The translations under genes were made by a program, and so were the position numbers. DNA of 64,000 nucleotides from Neoalteromonas arenosi. GTDB lineage: Bacteria > Pseudomonadota > Gammaproteobacteria > Enterobacterales > Alteromonadaceae. How positions within the stretch are numbered: position 1 is the stretch's first letter; every line of letters starts with the position of its first letter. Location: the NCBI RefSeq assembly GCF_030362855.1, contig NZ_JAUCBP010000007.1, positions 620,675 through 684,674 of the forward strand, in the 5' to 3' direction. Below are positions 18,601-28,645 of the stretch, in pieces. Under the pieces are notes generated by a model that saw only the letters and a list, made by a program, of their open reading frames with translations, did not search any database and was not told the origin of the DNA.

Positions 18601-19329
18601 TTAACCTTGGGTGTTAACGCTGTAGGCTTTGAGTTTTATGTCGCCTTGCTCTTCACCGTCTTTAAACTGTTGTAATCGAACCAGTGAATGGTCAAGTGAT
18701 GGAGAAAACCACGCAAAGGTTTCTCGAGAGCTCGATCCGCGATCGATGGTTACTTTAATGCTATCGACGATCCCGTATGGCAGTTCTAGCTGTTCTTTAC
18801 CGACGACTTTGATGATATATGTCCGCGGTTCACCGCGGTAGTTAATAAAGTCATAGCGCATTTCAGTCTTGCCTTGCGCCAACTGACGCGGGACATCGAT
18901 GCGAAATAGCTGGTTATCAACTTCACCTTGCCAGTCTTGTAACCGATTATTATCGACGCTAATAGACTGATTGCTCTCGTCAAACATTACGGTCAATTCT
19001 TTATCGGGACCGGTACCGCCACGTGAGTAGTAATACTCTTTGGCGGTGATGCTATTGCCGTCAAACTTAAAGATTGAGTGCTCGTGACGTTTATCGGATA
19101 AGAAGAATTTAGATACGCGAGAGCGATAGGTTAGGGCATAACGATCGTAACCGAGATGTTGAAGTTCGAGCGTTGCTGAACCAATATCATCACCATAGCG
19201 ATAGGCGATATATTCTGCGGTAAATGGCAGTAATTGTTGGTTAGCAGTTTGGGCGAAAGCTGAAGTACCGATACATGCACATAGCACGTTAGTCAGCAGC
19301 AAAGCCCATGGCAGGAAGTTCTTTTTCAT
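18601..19329 (-). CDS. DUF3108 domain-containing exported protein
   Basis: A 242-residue protein with a cleavable signal peptide (N-terminus to about TSAFAQ) and a DUF3108 beta-rich body (FTAEYIAYRYGDDIGSATL, RSRVSKFF, GIVDSIKVTIDRG). The family has no established function. Its start lies 41 bases inside the purN gene, so it is translated from the same message and forms the end of a purM-purN operon. This purN-DUF3108 pairing recurs in related bacteria. Between this gene and fadE (18421-18600) I see no gene. Confidence 0.85.
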   Translation of the reverse strand: MKKNFLPWALLLTNVLCACIGTSAFAQTANQQLLPFTAEYIAYRYGDDIGSATLELQHLGYDRYALTYRSRVSKFFLSDKRHEHSIFKFDGNSITAKEYYYSRGGTGPDKELTVMFDESNQSISVDNNRLQDWQGEVDNQLFRIDVPRQLAQGKTEMRYDFINYRGEPRTYIIKVVGKEQLELPYGIVDSIKVTIDRGSSSRETFAWFSPSLDHSLVRLQQFKDGEEQGDIKLKAYSVNTQG

Positions 19330-19942
19330 CTAAAACAGCCTTATCGTTTAATTTTTTTAGTCGGCCTTCACAAAACCACTTTACTACAAGCGGGTATATC
19401 TGTCGCTCTTGCGTTTGGACACGCTCAGCGAGCGAACCTGCATCGTCCTCCGGAAACACGGGAACCTTGGCTTGCAGTATAATTGGCCCGCCGTCGAGTT
19501 CAGCAGTGACGAAATGAATACTACAACCATGCTCTTTGTCTCCGGCATCAATTGCACGCTGATGGGTATTGAGACCTCGGTACTTCGGCAACAAAGAGGG
19601 GTGAACGTTCAAAAGAATTTCGGCAAATTCATTAATAAAAGCTTCACTTAAGATCCGCATAAAACCAGCAAGAACAATACAATCTGGTGTTAACGCGCGA
19701 ATCTCTCTTGCTAAGCGTTGATCATAATCTTCGCGCGCTTCACCTTTATTGGCCGTAACGACTACCGTGGGGATCCCGGCACTTTGGGCGCGCTCTAACC
19801 CAAATGCATCAGCTTTATTGCTTATGACACCAGAGATGGAGCCTGGAATTTTTTGTGCAGCTACAGCGTCAATAATTGCCTGTAGGTTAGATCCATTTCC
19901 AGAAATAAGAACAACAATTTGCGGCATGCGCTTACTTTGCAT
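19289..19942 (-). CDS. purN: Phosphoribosylglycinamide formyltransferase 1
   Basis: A 217-residue PurN that transfers a formyl group from 10-formyl-THF to GAR in purine synthesis. The substrate loop [11 protein letters not shown] is at the N-terminus, and the catalytic Asn, His and Asp lie in [14 protein letters not shown] and [10 protein letters not shown]. Its start overlaps the 3' end of purM by 11 bases, and its 3' end overlaps the DUF3108 gene by 41 bases, so all three are coupled. Confidence 0.96.
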   Translation of the reverse strand: MQSKRMPQIVVLISGNGSNLQAIIDAVAAQKIPGSISGVISNKADAFGLERAQSAGIPTVVVTANKGEAREDYDQRLAREIRALTPDCIVLAGFMRILSEAFINEFAEILLNVHPSLLPKYRGLNTHQRAIDAGDKEHGCSIHFVTAELDGGPIILQAKVPVFPEDDAGSLAERVQTQERQIYPLVVKWFCEGRLKKLNDKAVLDEKELPAMGFAAD

Positions 19943-20978
19943 TGTTGATAACTACGCTCTGGTCATCTGACTTAGTCGCAATGTTACCGATATGCCAAGC
20001 ATTCTCGCCAGCGGCTTGCAACACGTTAAGCGCTTGCTCTATGTCTGACTGCGGTAGTGCGATGACAAGGCCAACACCGCAGTTAAACGTGCGGTACATC
20101 TCATAAGTGTCAACGTTTCCAGCTTGCTGCAGCCAACTAAAGATAGCTGGCCATTCCCAGCTATTGCCATCTATATGCGCGGCCAAATTATCAGGCAATA
20201 CACGCGGAATGTTTTCCCAGAAGCCACCGCCAGTTATATGTGAAATGGCGTGAATGTCGATGGATTCTAGCAATTTAAGCACTGATTTTACGTAAATTCG
20301 CGTAGGCTCTAACAACAAATCGCCAATACTGCGTTCGCCTAACTTCTGCGTGACATCAGTGTTGTCAACTTCAAGGATTTTTCTGATCAATGAATAACCG
20401 TTGGAGTGAGGACCGGAAGAGCCCAAAGCAATAAGCGCGTCTCCGGCGGCCACTTTACTGCCATCGATGACATCATCTGCTTCAACCACACCCACACAAA
20501 AGCCGGCAACGTCATAGTCTTCGCCCTCGTACATGCCCGGCATTTCAGCGGTTTCACCACCGATCAGTGCGCAACCAGACTGTAAACAACCTTCACCAAT
20601 ACCCGTAACTACAGCTGCCGCTGTATCGACATCAAGCTTACCTGTTGCGTAATAATCAAGAAAAAACAAAGGCTCGGCACCTTGCACGATCAAATCATTA
20701 ACACACATTGCGACTAAATCGATACCAATAGTATCGTGTCGATTTAAATCCATAGCCAAGCGCAATTTAGTGCCAACACCATCAGTGCCTGAAACGAGTA
20801 ACGGATTTTTATATTTTTGTGGTAATGCACACAGCGCGCCGAAACCGCCGAGTCCACCTTTTACTTCAGCACGGGCAGTTTTCTTGCTCACTGATTTAAT
20901 CCGTTCAACCAGGCGATTACCCGCATCGATATCTACACCCGCATCTTTATAGCTCAAACCGGTTTTGTTATCGCTCAC
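19932..20978 (-). CDS. purM: Phosphoribosylformylglycinamidine cyclo-ligase
   Basis: A 348-residue AIR synthetase that closes the imidazole ring in purine synthesis using ATP. The N-terminus [20 protein letters not shown] matches PurM closely, and [11 protein letters not shown] and [14 protein letters not shown] are conserved blocks. I chose the GTG at 20978 because it gives the family's normal N-terminus and length and has AAAGG upstream; a longer frame runs to 21119 but the added residues are not PurM-like. First gene of a purM-purN-DUF3108 unit, divergent from the DUF2066 gene. Confidence 0.95.
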   Translation of the reverse strand: MSDNKTGLSYKDAGVDIDAGNRLVERIKSVSKKTARAEVKGGLGGFGALCALPQKYKNPLLVSGTDGVGTKLRLAMDLNRHDTIGIDLVAMCVNDLIVQGAEPLFFLDYYATGKLDVDTAAAVVTGIGEGCLQSGCALIGGETAEMPGMYEGEDYDVAGFCVGVVEADDVIDGSKVAAGDALIALGSSGPHSNGYSLIRKILEVDNTDVTQKLGERSIGDLLLEPTRIYVKSVLKLLESIDIHAISHITGGGFWENIPRVLPDNLAAHIDGNSWEWPAIFSWLQQAGNVDTYEMYRTFNCGVGLVIALPQSDIEQALNVLQAAGENAWHIGNIATKSDDQSVVINNAK

Positions 20979-21127
20979 TCGTTTACCTTTCACAATGTGC
21001 CAAAAATCGACGCGAATTCTACCAGCAACCGTGTTCAGAACCAATCGACAAATAAAAATATTAACGGATGCAAAAAATTTGTAGATCGATAACAATAGCG
21101 GGTCTAAATAAGGAGACATTTACTACG

Positions 21128-22414
21128 ATGGTTTTGTTGCGGTTTTTGTTTGTTATCAGTTTGACTATCTCAGGAACTTTTGCGATTCAGGCTCAGGTGC
21201 AAACGCGATTGGGATCAACAGTTCAAGCAACCAATGTTGTTAGCGTGGTAGTTGCCGATCAATCCGACCGAGCACGGCAGAGGGCATTGCGCCAGGCGTT
21301 TAGAATTGCCGTGGTAAAAATGTCTGGCGATAGCGAACAATTTACTCGTCAGATATGGCAGCAGCTCGACCCCCAGGCAGAAGGTTTACTGAGTGCCTAT
21401 AAATATGAAATGGATGAATTCGGTGTGCGCTATGTCGCCACTTTTGATGCGGCCCGAATGCAACAGCTATTGCGACAAAACAATTTGTCACTGTGGGATG
21501 AGCGTCGCCCAGATAGCATATTATGGTTAGCCGTTAATTCACCTGAAAACCGACAACCGGTGGTATTGTCGGAACAAAGCGAGAGTAATTTACGTGCAAT
21601 TGTGAACGCTATTGCCGAGCAGCGCGGAGTTAGAGTGCGCTTACCACTGTACGATCTCGAAGATACTCAGACCGTTAGCGCCTATGATGTGTGGGGGCGT
21701 TTCACACAGCCTGTGATAAACGCAAGTTTTCGTTATGGTATAGAACATCTCATTATCGCAAGGATTCAAGCGACACCAGACTACGACCCGGAAAAATTGC
21801 AGCAACGTATTGATGAATTAAACGCGGCGCACGTATTAGAGCAGTCGGTAGCCGAAGAGCTTAATACCGCTGAGCCGCAAGCTGAAGAGATGAGCGAGTT
21901 TGAAGACGCTTTTGAAAAACCCTTGGAAGACCTTTCTGGACCGCCAGCGTTGTTTACTTATGACGAATTTCAAGCGCTACTTGGCGATTTACAGCCGTAT
22001 CAGTTGGACTATACGTTTATTATTGATGGTCGCTACTACAGCGCGCGATTGGGCGCAGATTCACCAGAGTCGTTAATAACAGAGTTGCTGAATCGATACG
22101 TGAATCAACTGGCGAGACGCTTTGCGATCAACCCGCAACAATTTTCAGCTGGGCTAGCCAGTTATACACTTAGCGTGAGCAATGTCGAAAGCTTAACCGT
22201 GTATGCGGGAGTTCAAACCCTGCTACGAGAATTGAGTATGGTTGATTCTGTGACCTTACAATCTTTACAGGGGCACGTTGCGACGTTTGAACTGCGCTTG
22301 TTGGCAAATGAGCGACGTCTTATTGATGCCCTAGTGCTAGATGGGCGATTACTGCCTGGTTTGGACAGTTTTGGTAATGTCACTGATACCACAACGTTTG
22401 AGTGGCAACGCTAA
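21128..22414 (+). CDS. DUF2066 domain-containing exported protein
   Basis: A 428-residue protein with a signal peptide (VLLRFLFVISLTISGTFAIQAQ). It has the DUF2066 region (ALRQAFRIAVVKMSGDSEQF near residue 60), a family of unknown function found next to hda and purM in many gammaproteobacteria. An acidic stretch (about 225-280) splits the protein into two lobes. The start at 21128 is the only one that gives a proper signal peptide; AAGGAG is about 12 bases upstream, somewhat far. Hda follows after 6 bases, so they are likely co-transcribed. Confidence 0.85.
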   Translation: MVLLRFLFVISLTISGTFAIQAQVQTRLGSTVQATNVVSVVVADQSDRARQRALRQAFRIAVVKMSGDSEQFTRQIWQQLDPQAEGLLSAYKYEMDEFGVRYVATFDAARMQQLLRQNNLSLWDERRPDSILWLAVNSPENRQPVVLSEQSESNLRAIVNAIAEQRGVRVRLPLYDLEDTQTVSAYDVWGRFTQPVINASFRYGIEHLIIARIQATPDYDPEKLQQRIDELNAAHVLEQSVAEELNTAEPQAEEMSEFEDAFEKPLEDLSGPPALFTYDEFQALLGDLQPYQLDYTFIIDGRYYSARLGADSPESLITELLNRYVNQLARRFAINPQQFSAGLASYTLSVSNVESLTVYAGVQTLLRELSMVDSVTLQSLQGHVATFELRLLANERRLIDALVLDGRLLPGLDSFGNVTDTTTFEWQR

Positions 22415-22420
22415 GCCTGT

Positions 22421-23143
22421 ATGCAACTTCCACTCGCAGTTCAATTACCGGTAGAGCAGCAATTTGATACTTTTGTTGCAGGGCCCAATCAACAGTTGGT
22501 CGCCCATACTCGTTCGATTGTCGAAGCTCTCGCCAAAGGCGCGCAGCAGAGCTTTAAGCAGTTGTTTCTTCATGGCGCTAATGGACAAGGTAAAACGCAT
22601 TTACTTATAGCGCTGTGTCACTACGCTAATCAGCTTAATCTTGAAAATTTCTATATATCACTTCGGAATTTCAATCATTACACCCCTGATATGCTCGATG
22701 GATTTGCACAAATTCCGTTACTGTGTATTGATGACCTAGACGCGATTACAGATTCTGAGCAATGGCAGGTAGCCGTTTTCGATTTAATCAATCAACGTCG
22801 GGAAAACGGCAATAATGCCTTGGTTCTGGCGGCGAATAAGAACCTCGCTCACCCTGAAAAGCAAGACTTCTCTTTGACCTTACCTGATCTGCACTCGCGT
22901 ATGCAGTGGGGTGATGTATATGCCTATAAAGCGCTAGACGATATGGATAAAGTAGCGCTGTTAGAACTGCTTGCCGAAGCACGAGGGATGAAGTTTTCTG
23001 AGCGAGCTATTCAATACCTGTTGAACCACTGCGAACGCCGCAATGACTTTTTAGTTGACGCGATGGAACGACTAGACAAGCGCTCTTTGCAAGAGCAAAG
23101 AGCATTGACAGTTGACCTTATCAAGCGAGAGTTAGATACCTAA
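22421..23143 (+). CDS. hda: DnaA inactivator Hda
   Basis: A 240-residue AAA+ protein related to DnaA that, with the sliding clamp, stimulates ATP hydrolysis by DnaA after initiation. The clamp-binding motif is at the extreme N-terminus (QLPLAVQLP), the Walker A is HGANGQGKTHLL and the Walker B is LLCIDDLDAI. The C-terminal half has the sensor-2 region. The length is typical. It ends 4 bases into the stop region of a convergent gene. Confidence 0.95.
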   Translation: MQLPLAVQLPVEQQFDTFVAGPNQQLVAHTRSIVEALAKGAQQSFKQLFLHGANGQGKTHLLIALCHYANQLNLENFYISLRNFNHYTPDMLDGFAQIPLLCIDDLDAITDSEQWQVAVFDLINQRRENGNNALVLAANKNLAHPEKQDFSLTLPDLHSRMQWGDVYAYKALDDMDKVALLELLAEARGMKFSERAIQYLLNHCERRNDFLVDAMERLDKRSLQEQRALTVDLIKRELDT

Positions 23144-25122
23144 TTTTCGTCGGGTAATGGTAGCCATTTATCAGGACCTAACTGAAATTGCGGCTCTAAG
23201 TGTGCGGCATCCTCAATATTTTCTCTTGCGTCTGAGTTGTTAAGAACGCCTTGGCCAATGACTACGCTATCTCGCCAGCTTTTCGTCGAATCGAGTAATT
23301 CCGGTTCTGGTAGTGTGGTTTGAATAGCGTCAAAATCCAATTCAGGTAAGATACTTTCGACAGTAAAGCGCAGTCGGTCGCGCAGCGCTGGCTCATTGAT
23401 TCGATTTCGTTGTCCCCAAGTGATTATCAACTCAGGGTTATCTACGACTTCTACTATGCCAACATCAGCACCGGCTTCAAGTCGGTAAATCATCATAAAA
23501 CGCTCAAATAATGTGGCGAAATCTTCACGCTCATTCAAATAACTGTAGTAACTCGGAGAGCGATCTGGTGTGAAAAATTGTTCAATATCATCACCCTGGT
23601 AGCCACGCTGAGTCGCAGTAGCTGTTTCACCCGCAAATCTAACTTGGGCCAGCGCCGCCATTTCAGCGGATAGTAATGGATATGACGTGGGTAATGTATC
23701 CGATAATGTACCGTTTTCTCTAAAGTAGGAGAGTGGATCATCGTTGGATTGTAAATCCGCCCACACCGACGAGGGAAAAAAGTCATTCGCATGGCCTAAT
23801 TCGTGATACATCAACCAGGATATTGAGGCTTCGAGGTCTTCAAAACTGCGCGAGCGTCGCTCTGCTACAGGGTATGCAATGCTTGACAACTGTGGGTAAT
23901 AAGCATTGTCTTTGACATATCGCCAAGGCATTTCAAAGGTCAAATCGCGCCCCAAATCACTGCGAAAATCCGGTCGGTCGTTTAACGTGTCACGTTGTTG
24001 TGGAGTGCGCCAAAAGTTGTTGCCATCAAGATATATGGCACCTGTTGCAGTCCAGTAAAACGACGGGCGTACATCGTAGGAAATAACAATGGCTGTTGTT
24101 GCCCTAAGAAGCTTAACCATATCGGAGCCGGCGGCCGACGTACGCAGGTAATTTTCAAATTGCTCGCCCATCCATGCGTGTGAGACTAATGTACGGTCCA
24201 TAATATCATCGACAGTTGGCGTTTCAGTTTGTTGTCCGATAAGTGGTAATTCAGAGAAACGACAGGTTTGGGTTATTTGATTGTTGTAGATACACGACTC
24301 TAGGGCGTCTGCATATGGGCTATCTGAGCGATAGGCAAACATATCTGCGGTTACAATCAGATCGCTATTGGGGAAGTATGCTGAGTCGTTGATATTGTCG
24401 TTGCGAACCATAACGATGGCGGTATCAGTCGCACTGGTTTGGTCGCTGTAGTTAATTGTAGCCTCGTATACAATCGGGCTATCAATTGTTACTGCCGGTG
24501 CATCGAAGAATATATAATACTGGGGGCCGTCAGTATCACTTGCTGTCACATTCTGTGCATCAGGTCCCGCAATTTGGACCCAATCAATACTGTTGATTTC
24601 TTTACTCCCCACACCGTCAACGCGCAGGGAAACTCGGCCTCTTTCAGTGGCTGCATGGTCAAGGCGAATATTGGCTTCGGGGGCCGTATCTTGGCTCACT
24701 GTCAGATTAATTTCAGCGCTGCGATTAGCGCCAGTAATGGTCGTTACCGCGACATTGAAACTGTAATCGCCAGCATCGATAACATCGAAACCGATGGCTT
24801 GAGTGTGACTTGCTAACAACGGCACCGTAGCTGGACCGCTAAGTTGTGACCATTCCACACGGCGAATATCAGCACCGTCAGCGCTGCGCACGGCAAAACC
24901 TACAGATTCTCCGGTTACAGCATCCGCACTACCATAAATTTCCAGGTTGTTACTCGTTAACAAGGGGGACGCGGGCGTTTCATCAGGTACTGGTGCCGGC
25001 GGTGGAGGTGTAGGAGCCGGTGATGCTGGTCCGGTACCACCGTCCGAGCCACCCCCGCAAGCTACTAATAGCGCAGAAACACCTAAAACTGAGACGAACC
25101 GTTTTATACTTATAAATGCCAT
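23140..25122 (-). CDS. Large lipoprotein with two Ig/PKD-like repeats and a HExxH zinc-protease-like domain
   Basis: A 660-residue protein I do not recognise as a named family. It has a lipobox LVAC (Cys22), a Gly/Ser/Pro-rich linker (about 23-55), two beta-rich repeats (about 60-150 and 150-250, each with WxQxxGP), and a C-terminal domain holding HELGH (His440-His444). About 89 residues later NEREDFATLFERF offers Glu531 or Glu533 as a third ligand, the gluzincin pattern. It is likely an exported metallopeptidase-like lipoprotein; its target is unknown. ATG 25122 is favoured over 25146 because CGAGG lies 5 bases before it. It follows the DUF2069 gene by one base and converges on hda. Confidence 0.8.
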   Translation of the reverse strand: MAFISIKRFVSVLGVSALLVACGGGSDGGTGPASPAPTPPPPAPVPDETPASPLLTSNNLEIYGSADAVTGESVGFAVRSADGADIRRVEWSQLSGPATVPLLASHTQAIGFDVIDAGDYSFNVAVTTITGANRSAEINLTVSQDTAPEANIRLDHAATERGRVSLRVDGVGSKEINSIDWVQIAGPDAQNVTASDTDGPQYYIFFDAPAVTIDSPIVYEATINYSDQTSATDTAIVMVRNDNINDSAYFPNSDLIVTADMFAYRSDSPYADALESCIYNNQITQTCRFSELPLIGQQTETPTVDDIMDRTLVSHAWMGEQFENYLRTSAAGSDMVKLLRATTAIVISYDVRPSFYWTATGAIYLDGNNFWRTPQQRDTLNDRPDFRSDLGRDLTFEMPWRYVKDNAYYPQLSSIAYPVAERRSRSFEDLEASISWLMYHELGHANDFFPSSVWADLQSNDDPLSYFRENGTLSDTLPTSYPLLSAEMAALAQVRFAGETATATQRGYQGDDIEQFFTPDRSPSYYSYLNEREDFATLFERFMMIYRLEAGADVGIVEVVDNPELIITWGQRNRINEPALRDRLRFTVESILPELDFDAIQTTLPEPELLDSTKSWRDSVVIGQGVLNNSDARENIEDAAHLEPQFQLGPDKWLPLPDEN

Positions 25123-25123
25123 A

Positions 25124-25540
25124 TCAACCTCGCTCGAACTTTTCACGTTCCTCTTGCATTACAGTTGATAGTTTCTTGAGCCCTTGCCCGAGCTCTCTGC
25201 CGCGTTTGCGGGCATACACTGCACAGCCTATGAACATGATTGTGGCAAAAAATAGTTCTATCAACGCATACAGCCATTCATGTGGCTCTGCGTATATAAT
25301 AGTAAGACCGTGGATCAGGTAAAACATTACAATAAAATTTGCCCACGCGTGGGTGTAAGGTTTACCGGTCAAAATACCGTACATTGGAAATACCAGTGGT
25401 AGCACGTAAACCAGTACAGTAAACAGGACGCTAAACGCCATCTCTTCGCGAATGACGAAGTGCCAAAGAACTACCCAAGTTAAAAGGCCTAAATATCCGA
25501 CAAGGGCTAAATATCGGTAGTGAATAGTTTTCGAAAGCAT
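25124..25540 (-). CDS. DUF2069 domain-containing membrane protein
   Basis: A 138-residue protein with four hydrophobic segments (about 10-28, 33-55, 65-80, 90-110) and a charged C-terminal tail rich in Lys and Glu. The arrangement matches DUF2069, a family of unknown function usually beside wrbA. Its upstream neighbour here is wrbA, with 17 bases between, so arsC, wrbA and DUF2069 are one operon. The zincin-like lipoprotein gene begins just after it. Confidence 0.87.
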   Translation of the reverse strand: MLSKTIHYRYLALVGYLGLLTWVVLWHFVIREEMAFSVLFTVLVYVLPLVFPMYGILTGKPYTHAWANFIVMFYLIHGLTIIYAEPHEWLYALIELFFATIMFIGCAVYARKRGRELGQGLKKLSTVMQEEREKFERG

Positions 25541-25557
25541 AATTTATTGATTTACCT

Positions 25558-26148
25558 TTAATGTTCTAACGCCAGTGCTATTTTAGCGAGACGTTGTCCT
25601 TGTGCGATACACAAGCGCTCTTCTTCGTCTGTTAACTGACTGGACGCCTGACCGAAAGTCACGTGTGTCACGCCGTACGGTGTACCACCGCTTCGAGTAC
25701 TGGCCAAATCGGGCTCAGCGTAGGGAAGACCAACCATCACCATGCCATGATGGAGCAAGGGTAGCATCATGGCTAATAAGGTGGCTTCCTGACCACCATG
25801 CAGGCTAGACGAGGATGTAAATACACACGCAGGTTTGTCGATTAATGAACCTTTGAGCCACATTTGACTGGTTCCGTCGATAAAATACTTCATCGCAGCC
25901 GCCATATTACCAAAGCGCGTGGGGCTGCCAATTGCTAACCCCGAGCAATTGGCTAAGTCCGTGAGGGTTACAAAGGGAGCGCCTGTATCAGGTACCGCAC
26001 TGTGCTTCTCATCTATATTAGTACTGACTGGTGGCACAGTCCGCAACATAGCGGCCGCACCGCCTTGCTCAACACCCAAAGCGATTTTTTCAGCTAATTT
26101 TTTGGTCGCGCCGGTATGACTGTAATACAGCACCAATACGTAGGACAT
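25558..26148 (-). CDS. wrbA: NAD(P)H:quinone oxidoreductase, WrbA family
   Basis: A 196-residue flavodoxin-like protein. The FMN-phosphate loop is YYSHTGATKKLAEKIA near the N-terminus, and GSPTRFGNMAAAMKYFID is the family's second FMN block. It should reduce quinones by two electrons and limit redox cycling. It overlaps the arsC-like gene by one base at the start and precedes DUF2069. It is at the short end for WrbA but complete. Confidence 0.93.
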   Translation of the reverse strand: MSYVLVLYYSHTGATKKLAEKIALGVEQGGAAAMLRTVPPVSTNIDEKHSAVPDTGAPFVTLTDLANCSGLAIGSPTRFGNMAAAMKYFIDGTSQMWLKGSLIDKPACVFTSSSSLHGGQEATLLAMMLPLLHHGMVMVGLPYAEPDLASTRSGGTPYGVTHVTFGQASSQLTDEEERLCIAQGQRLAKIALALEH

Positions 26149-26486
26149 TAAACAATTTCCAATAATTGCTCGGGTGGACGGCCGATGATGGCTTTATCAC
26201 CATTGATCAAGACAGGGCGCTCGATAAGCTTCGGAAAGTTTGCCATGGCTTGTAACAATTCGGCTTGATTGGCATCTTTGAGCTGATTGTCTTTGTATTC
26301 AGCTTCTTTAACTCGCATCATTTGACGTACGTCGTCAACCCCCAAACGTGAAGCTAGGGTTTCAAGCTCTGCTAATGACAGAGGTGTTTTTAGGTATTCT
26401 ACGACTTGTGGACTTACACCGTTTTCTTGTAACAGTGCGAGGCCTTGACGACTTTTCGAACAGCGCGGATTGTGTAAGTATTGCAT
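26148..26486 (-). CDS. arsC: ArsC/YfgD family glutaredoxin-dependent reductase
   Basis: A 112-residue thioredoxin-fold protein of the ArsC family. The catalytic Cys is at residue 9 (YLHNPRCSKSRQGL), with RPVLINGDKAIIGRPPE near the C-terminus. It occupies the position of E. coli yfgD beside bepA, so it may be the YfgD type rather than a dedicated arsenate-resistance enzyme; no ars operon is nearby. It is the first gene of the arsC-wrbA-DUF2069 unit and is divergent from the TlpA-like gene. Confidence 0.9.
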   Translation of the reverse strand: MQYLHNPRCSKSRQGLALLQENGVSPQVVEYLKTPLSLAELETLASRLGVDDVRQMMRVKEAEYKDNQLKDANQAELLQAMANFPKLIERPVLINGDKAIIGRPPEQLLEIV

Positions 26487-26549
26487 TGATATCCCATCGG
26501 ATTAGTCTTGTATTTAATAGTATACCGCGGAAAGCTAAGTGAGGTTCAA

Positions 26550-27029
26550 GTGCAAAAGTTGTTTATTGGTATTGTTGCCATTTTAGCGTTGTTATGCGGC
26601 GTTTTTTTTCATGCTTCACAGCAATTTGATTTCGTAACACTCGATGGCAAGAAATATCAATGGCAAGATTTTGGGGGGGAGTTAACGGTTGTAAATTATT
26701 TTGCTGAATGGTGCGCTCCCTGCCTAAAAGAGGTACCTGAGTTAAATGCGTTTAATCAATGGGCAGCTCAACAAGAAAACGTGCGACTGTTTGCTGTGAG
26801 CTACGATGATTTAGCTGATGAAAAACTGCGTGAAATACAACAAAAATACAATATGGAATTCGCTTTGTTACTGCCTTCGCAAACTAAATTAATCCCCATA
26901 GACAAACCCGCCTACCTCCCAGCAACCTACGTCATCATGCCAGATGGAACAACTTCGCCACCGCTTCTAGGTGAACAAACCGCGGACAAACTAATCGCTA
27001 CAATTGAACAATTACAGCAGGCGCTCTAG
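26550..27029 (+). CDS. TlpA-like thioredoxin family protein
   Basis: A 159-residue single-domain thioredoxin-fold protein with an N-terminal membrane anchor (FIGIVAILALLCGVFF) and the active site AEWCAPCLKEVPEL. It probably acts in the periplasm as a reductant or in disulfide exchange; the partner is unknown. I chose GTG at 26550 because GAGG sits 5 bases upstream and it gives a proper anchor; a longer frame begins at 26508. Its 3' end overlaps the 3' end of bepA by 18 bases. Confidence 0.88.
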   Translation: MQKLFIGIVAILALLCGVFFHASQQFDFVTLDGKKYQWQDFGGELTVVNYFAEWCAPCLKEVPELNAFNQWAAQQENVRLFAVSYDDLADEKLREIQQKYNMEFALLLPSQTKLIPIDKPAYLPATYVIMPDGTTSPPLLGEQTADKLIATIEQLQQAL

Positions 27030-28478
27030 TTTCGCTTGTTCGTCCCTTAACTGTTGTATGCGGGCTCTAATCCTTTGTTTATCAAGATGACTATCACCGG
27101 CGAAATTATAAGCGTGTTGTAGCTCATCTATGGCCTGCGGGAAAGCAGCCACTAAAGCAAAAACCTCGGCATTCATTTGGTGCATTTCTAAGTATCGACT
27201 GGATTTTGCGTATGCGTCAGAAAGCAGTTGATGCGACAGCATATGTTTAGGGTTAATCAATAAGAAGTCACGCAGTACGTCTATTGCATAATCATATTTT
27301 TCTCCCTCAATAGATGCATTCGCCAAATTAAGAGTGACTACGGCATTACGCGGGGAATTTTTGAGTTCCTCTTCAAGCATAACTACTGCTTTTTGTGACT
27401 CATTCAGGGCTAGATATATATCCGTTGCCGTATCGAGATAAAACAAATTGCTTGGATCCTTCGCCATCAACTGTTCAATGATCGCCTTTGCCTCTTCGAC
27501 ATCATCATTGCGCAGCAACGCGAGGGCAAGTCCATATTGGCTGGCTTCAGGAACAATCCGCGGCTCATTGACGGCGTTCGAATAATATTGCAGCGCAGCT
27601 TCTATATCATATATATACCGCGCTTGGATCCGTGCCTTGGCTAAATGAAAAGACAAACTAGGAGGCAGTCTGACCTGTGGTAAATTACTGGCACGAATTC
27701 GCGCATCAGCAATCCTGGATTCTGGTAGTGGGTGCGATAGCAAACGAGCCGGAGGTCTGGATACCACACGCATTTGGGCGGCCAATTTGCCAAAAAAGGA
27801 GGCGGCAGCGTTAGGATCAAAACCGGCACGAGCGAGCATCGTGATACCGATGCGGTCAGCCTCTTGTTCATTTGAACGGGTGTAATTGAGTTGTTGTTGT
27901 GCCGCTGCCGCTTGCGAGGCACTGATCGCTGCGATTCCCGCTTGAGGATCGCCCGCGGCGACACCAAGTAGAATGCCACCAATCATGGAGGCAATTTGCA
28001 ACGGTGATGCCCGTTGGGCTGATTGAATGCGGCGCGCCAAATGACGTTGAGTAACGTGGGCCACTTCGTGGGCTAAAACCGACGCAACTTCTGACTCATT
28101 TTCAGCGTTATAAATCAAACCGGTATGCACACCAATGTGACCACCGTAGAAAGCGAACGCATTGATATCAGAGTTATTGATCAAGAAAAAAGTAAACGGA
28201 AATTTGGCATTATCCGCATGGATGACTAAACGATTGCCAAGATCTTGCAAATACTCAGTTAATAAAGGGTCATTGATCAGTGGCGCTTGAGCGCGCATTT
28301 GACGCATAATTACATCGCCGATCAACATTTCTTTGTCAATGCTTACCGTATCGGAAGCGACAACACCGATTTCTGGTAGAGCGTTGCGGTCACTGCGCGC
28401 AGTTTGTGCGGCTACCATGCCGGTAATAAGTACCAGCGACAGTGCCAACCAAAAACTCGTGACCTTGGATAACTTCAT
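27012..28478 (-). CDS. bepA: Outer-membrane assembly metalloprotease BepA (M48, TPR)
   Basis: A 488-residue periplasmic metalloprotease and chaperone that controls LptD maturation and degrades stalled outer-membrane proteins. A signal peptide (LVLITGMVAAQ) is followed by the M48 domain with VLAHEVAHVTQRH (HExxH) and SNEQEADRIG, giving the third ligand. The C-terminal half has TPR helices (about 300-470). The neighbours yfgD/arsC and perM reproduce the E. coli order, although the TlpA-like gene is inserted. Divergent from perM. Confidence 0.95.
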   Translation of the reverse strand: MKLSKVTSFWLALSLVLITGMVAAQTARSDRNALPEIGVVASDTVSIDKEMLIGDVIMRQMRAQAPLINDPLLTEYLQDLGNRLVIHADNAKFPFTFFLINNSDINAFAFYGGHIGVHTGLIYNAENESEVASVLAHEVAHVTQRHLARRIQSAQRASPLQIASMIGGILLGVAAGDPQAGIAAISASQAAAAQQQLNYTRSNEQEADRIGITMLARAGFDPNAAASFFGKLAAQMRVVSRPPARLLSHPLPESRIADARIRASNLPQVRLPPSLSFHLAKARIQARYIYDIEAALQYYSNAVNEPRIVPEASQYGLALALLRNDDVEEAKAIIEQLMAKDPSNLFYLDTATDIYLALNESQKAVVMLEEELKNSPRNAVVTLNLANASIEGEKYDYAIDVLRDFLLINPKHMLSHQLLSDAYAKSSRYLEMHQMNAEVFALVAAFPQAIDELQHAYNFAGDSHLDKQRIRARIQQLRDEQAKLERLL

Positions 28479-28645
28479 AACTCTCCGAAAATATAATTAG
28501 AAATTTATTTGTTTTGAGCGTACGCCGCCCAAATAAGTTGCATATATTCTTTAAACGATGTTTATAACGCAAAGCTGATTGCTATTGTACCCCAGCATAC
28601 CCTATGATCACGGCAAATTGACGAGTTAATAGGTATAACCATCGA

